This document shows, piece after piece, positions 13,779-14,969 of a stretch of DNA of 14,969 bases. The translations under genes and the position numbers were made by a program. Every line of letters starts with the position of its first letter. Within the stretch, counting starts at the first letter, position 1. The notes under the pieces were generated by a model that ran no database searches, had not been told where the DNA came from, and saw only the letters and a program-made list of their open reading frames with translations. Source of the DNA: CAZCPB01 sp964500365 (lineage in GTDB: Bacteria; Planctomycetota; Phycisphaerae; Phycisphaerales; UBA1924); contig CAZCPB010000089.1 of the NCBI GenBank assembly GCA_964500365.1, positions 1-14,969 of the forward strand. The letters run 5' to 3'.

Positions 13779-14785
13779 CGCACAGCCTCCACGTGTGAGG
13801 ACCCGGCCGCCGAACGGATGCCCCGGACCGCCTCGTTCCCCGACCGACCCGCGTCGCCCCCGGCGGGCGCCCGCCGGGGCAGGATCAGCTCGACCGTCGC
13901 ACCGCGCGGGTCTTCCCCGGCCCGCGCGTGTTCCTTGTTGTTCCGCACGCTCACCCGGCCCCCGTGCGCGTCCACGATCCGGTGGACGATGGCCAGCCCC
14001 AGGCCCGTGCCGGTGGCGCGGGTCGTGAAGAAGGGGTTGAACATCCGGCGAACCACGTCGCCGCTCACGCCCGGGCCCGTGTCGCGCACCGAGAACACAA
14101 CACACTCGGCCGCGCGCGCGCCCGACAGCGCCGCCCGCCCCTCGAACGCGTCGACGACCACCTCGTGCCCGTCTCTCGCGCCCGCCGACACCGACTCGTG
14201 CACGGCCTCGAAGGCGTTGCGCACCACGTTGACCAGCGCCTGCCCGACCAGGCACGCGTCGCACTCGACGCCGACCGCGCCCCGCGCCAGGTCGAGCCGC
14301 ACGAGCTCCGCCTCCGCGCGCCCCGGCACGCCGTCGTGGGAGCACGACTCGACCGCGCGCGACACGATCTCGACCCCGTCGCACTCGGCCGCCCTCACCC
14401 GGACCTCCCGGGCGAAGCTCAGCACGTCCCCGACGATCCCCTCCATCACCCGCGCCGCCGACGCGATCTTGCCCACGGTCCCCCGCGCCGCCGGCCGCTC
14501 GCGGAGGTCCTCGTCGAGCAGTCGCGCATAGAGCCGGATCGAGCCCAGCGGGTTGCGGATCTCGTGCGCGATCCCCGCCGCCATCTCACCGAGCGCCGCC
14601 AGGCGGCGCGAACGCTCCAGCTGCTCGTTGGCCGAGCCCAGCTCGGCCTTCAGGCGCGCGACCTCATCACGCAGCTGACGGTGCGTCGCCTCCAGGCGCG
14701 CCGTCACCTCGCTGAACGACGCGACCAGTTCGGCCAGCTCGCCCGGCTCGATCGCACCGGGGGAATGTCGGTCGATCACGCTCAC
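13775..14785 (-). CDS. flrB: Soluble sensor histidine kinase (FlrB/FlgS type)
   Basis: This kinase is predicted to phosphorylate the co-encoded sigma-54 activator. Of 336 residues, about 15-60 form a coiled coil (ELAELVASFSEVTARLEATH). The dimerisation domain has the phospho-acceptor H74 in GIAHEIRNPLGSIRLYARLL. The ATPase domain shows the N box (NVVRNAFEA, 186-194), G1 DTGPG (235-239), FFTT (252-255) and G2 GTGLGLA (259-265). There is no membrane helix and no periplasmic sensor, as in FlrB and FlgS, so the signal is probably cytoplasmic, possibly the state of the export gate. The GTG at 14785 directly follows an in-frame TAG and has GGAGGG five bases upstream, which fixes the start. It overlaps the regulator by four bases. 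Confidence 0.92.
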   Translation of the reverse strand: MSVIDRHSPGAIEPGELAELVASFSEVTARLEATHRQLRDEVARLKAELGSANEQLERSRRLAALGEMAAGIAHEIRNPLGSIRLYARLLDEDLRERPAARGTVGKIASAARVMEGIVGDVLSFAREVRVRAAECDGVEIVSRAVESCSHDGVPGRAEAELVRLDLARGAVGVECDACLVGQALVNVVRNAFEAVHESVSAGARDGHEVVVDAFEGRAALSGARAAECVVFSVRDTGPGVSGDVVRRMFNPFFTTRATGTGLGLAIVHRIVDAHGGRVSVRNNKEHARAGEDPRGATVELILPRRAPAGGDAGRSGNEAVRGIRSAAGSSHVEAVR

Positions 14786-14969
14786 CTAAGCCCTCCGCGT
14801 CCTGCATGCGAGGCGCGGCGCCGCCCGGCGCTCGCGAGTACGCCGCGTGCGCCGCCCGCCCGCGCCCGGCCGCGCCCAGCTCGTCGGCCAGCTCGTCCCG
14901 CCGTCGCGCCAGGCGAGCCCGCAGTTCCTCGTCGGCCGTGGCGAGCCGGCGCGCCGCGCCCGCCACCGC
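14667..14969 (-). CDS. 3' end of an upstream gene, possibly a FlgN-type chaperone (partial, runs off right edge)
   Basis: An open frame enters from the right edge. Its first about 45 residues look like a real charged helix: RRLATADEELRARLARRRDE, then LADELGAAGRGRAAHAAY. This pattern resembles the C-terminus of FlgN-type flagellar chaperones that often sit beside early flagellar genes. The frame then runs about 120 bases into the kinase gene, where it becomes an Arg/Gly-rich shadow of the other frame. Either the gene really overlaps the kinase, or its true end is obscured by a frameshift. It could also be a chance open frame in GC-rich DNA. The identity is a guess from composition and position. 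Confidence 0.35.
   Translation of the reverse strand, partial: AVAGAARRLATADEELRARLARRRDELADELGAAGRGRAAHAAYSRAPGGAAPRMQDAEGLGERDRPTFPRCDRAGRAGRTGRVVQRGDGAPGGDAPSAA

Noticed and set aside
12186..14531. Plus-strand open frame of 781 codons opposite the two-component genes
   Set aside because: Low-complexity Arg/Pro/His translation opposite two clear regulatory genes, with no motif; shadow.
1..14969. Mobile element, CRISPR array, tRNA or defence system
   Set aside because: No transposase or integrase, no regularly spaced repeats, no tRNA-like cloverleaf and no unexplained coding segment; gene content is flagellar throughout.

Overview
The window is a high-GC chromosomal flagellar cluster with every recognisable gene on the minus strand, so transcription runs from right (14969) to left (1). 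In transcription order it holds: the 3' end of a small protein that may be a FlgN-type chaperone (weak call); a soluble FlrB/FlgS-type sensor kinase; an NtrC-family sigma-54 activator (FlrC/FlgR type); flgB, flgC, fliE, fliF, fliG, fliH, fliI, fliJ; a MotE/YlxF-like membrane protein; fliK; flgD; a small 'flagellar operon protein' of the TIGR02530 type; flgE; and the first 26 codons of an unidentified protein with a hydrophobic N-terminus.

The structural gene order from flgB to flgE, including a MotE/YlxF-like gene between fliJ and fliK and a small conserved gene between flgD and flgE, matches the fla/che layout known from Bacillus and Clostridia. Here it is headed by a two-component sigma-54 cassette of the kind found in Vibrio, Campylobacter and several deep-branching Gram-negative phyla. 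High GC, frequent GTG starts and this mixture would fit a flagellated planctomycete (Phycisphaerae-like) or a deltaproteobacterium-type lineage. This assignment is inference; the window contains no rRNA or marker gene.

Functionally the region encodes most of the early flagellar build. FliF and FliG form the MS-ring and switch base. FliE, FlgB and FlgC form the proximal rod. FliH, FliI and FliJ form the export ATPase complex. FliK sets hook length, FlgD caps the growing hook and FlgE is the hook. The kinase/regulator pair probably times transcription. Many neighbours overlap by 4 bp (GTGA or ATGA), which points to translational coupling: kinase/regulator, fliH/fliI, fliJ/motE-like, motE-like/fliK and flgD/TIGR02530.

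The tight packing is broken by gaps of about 100-200 bp at flgC-fliE, fliE-fliF and fliG-fliH, and by a 99-bp gap after flgE. The gap after flgE carries the best promoter-like signal in the window: a sigma-28 (FliA)-like element at 124-151 on the minus strand, just upstream of the partial left-edge gene. No mobile elements, CRISPR arrays, RNA genes or plus-strand genes are supported, and no stretch of more than 300 bases lacks a gene. I see no convincing unknown system; the points of interest are regulatory signals and a few poorly understood flagellar accessory proteins.
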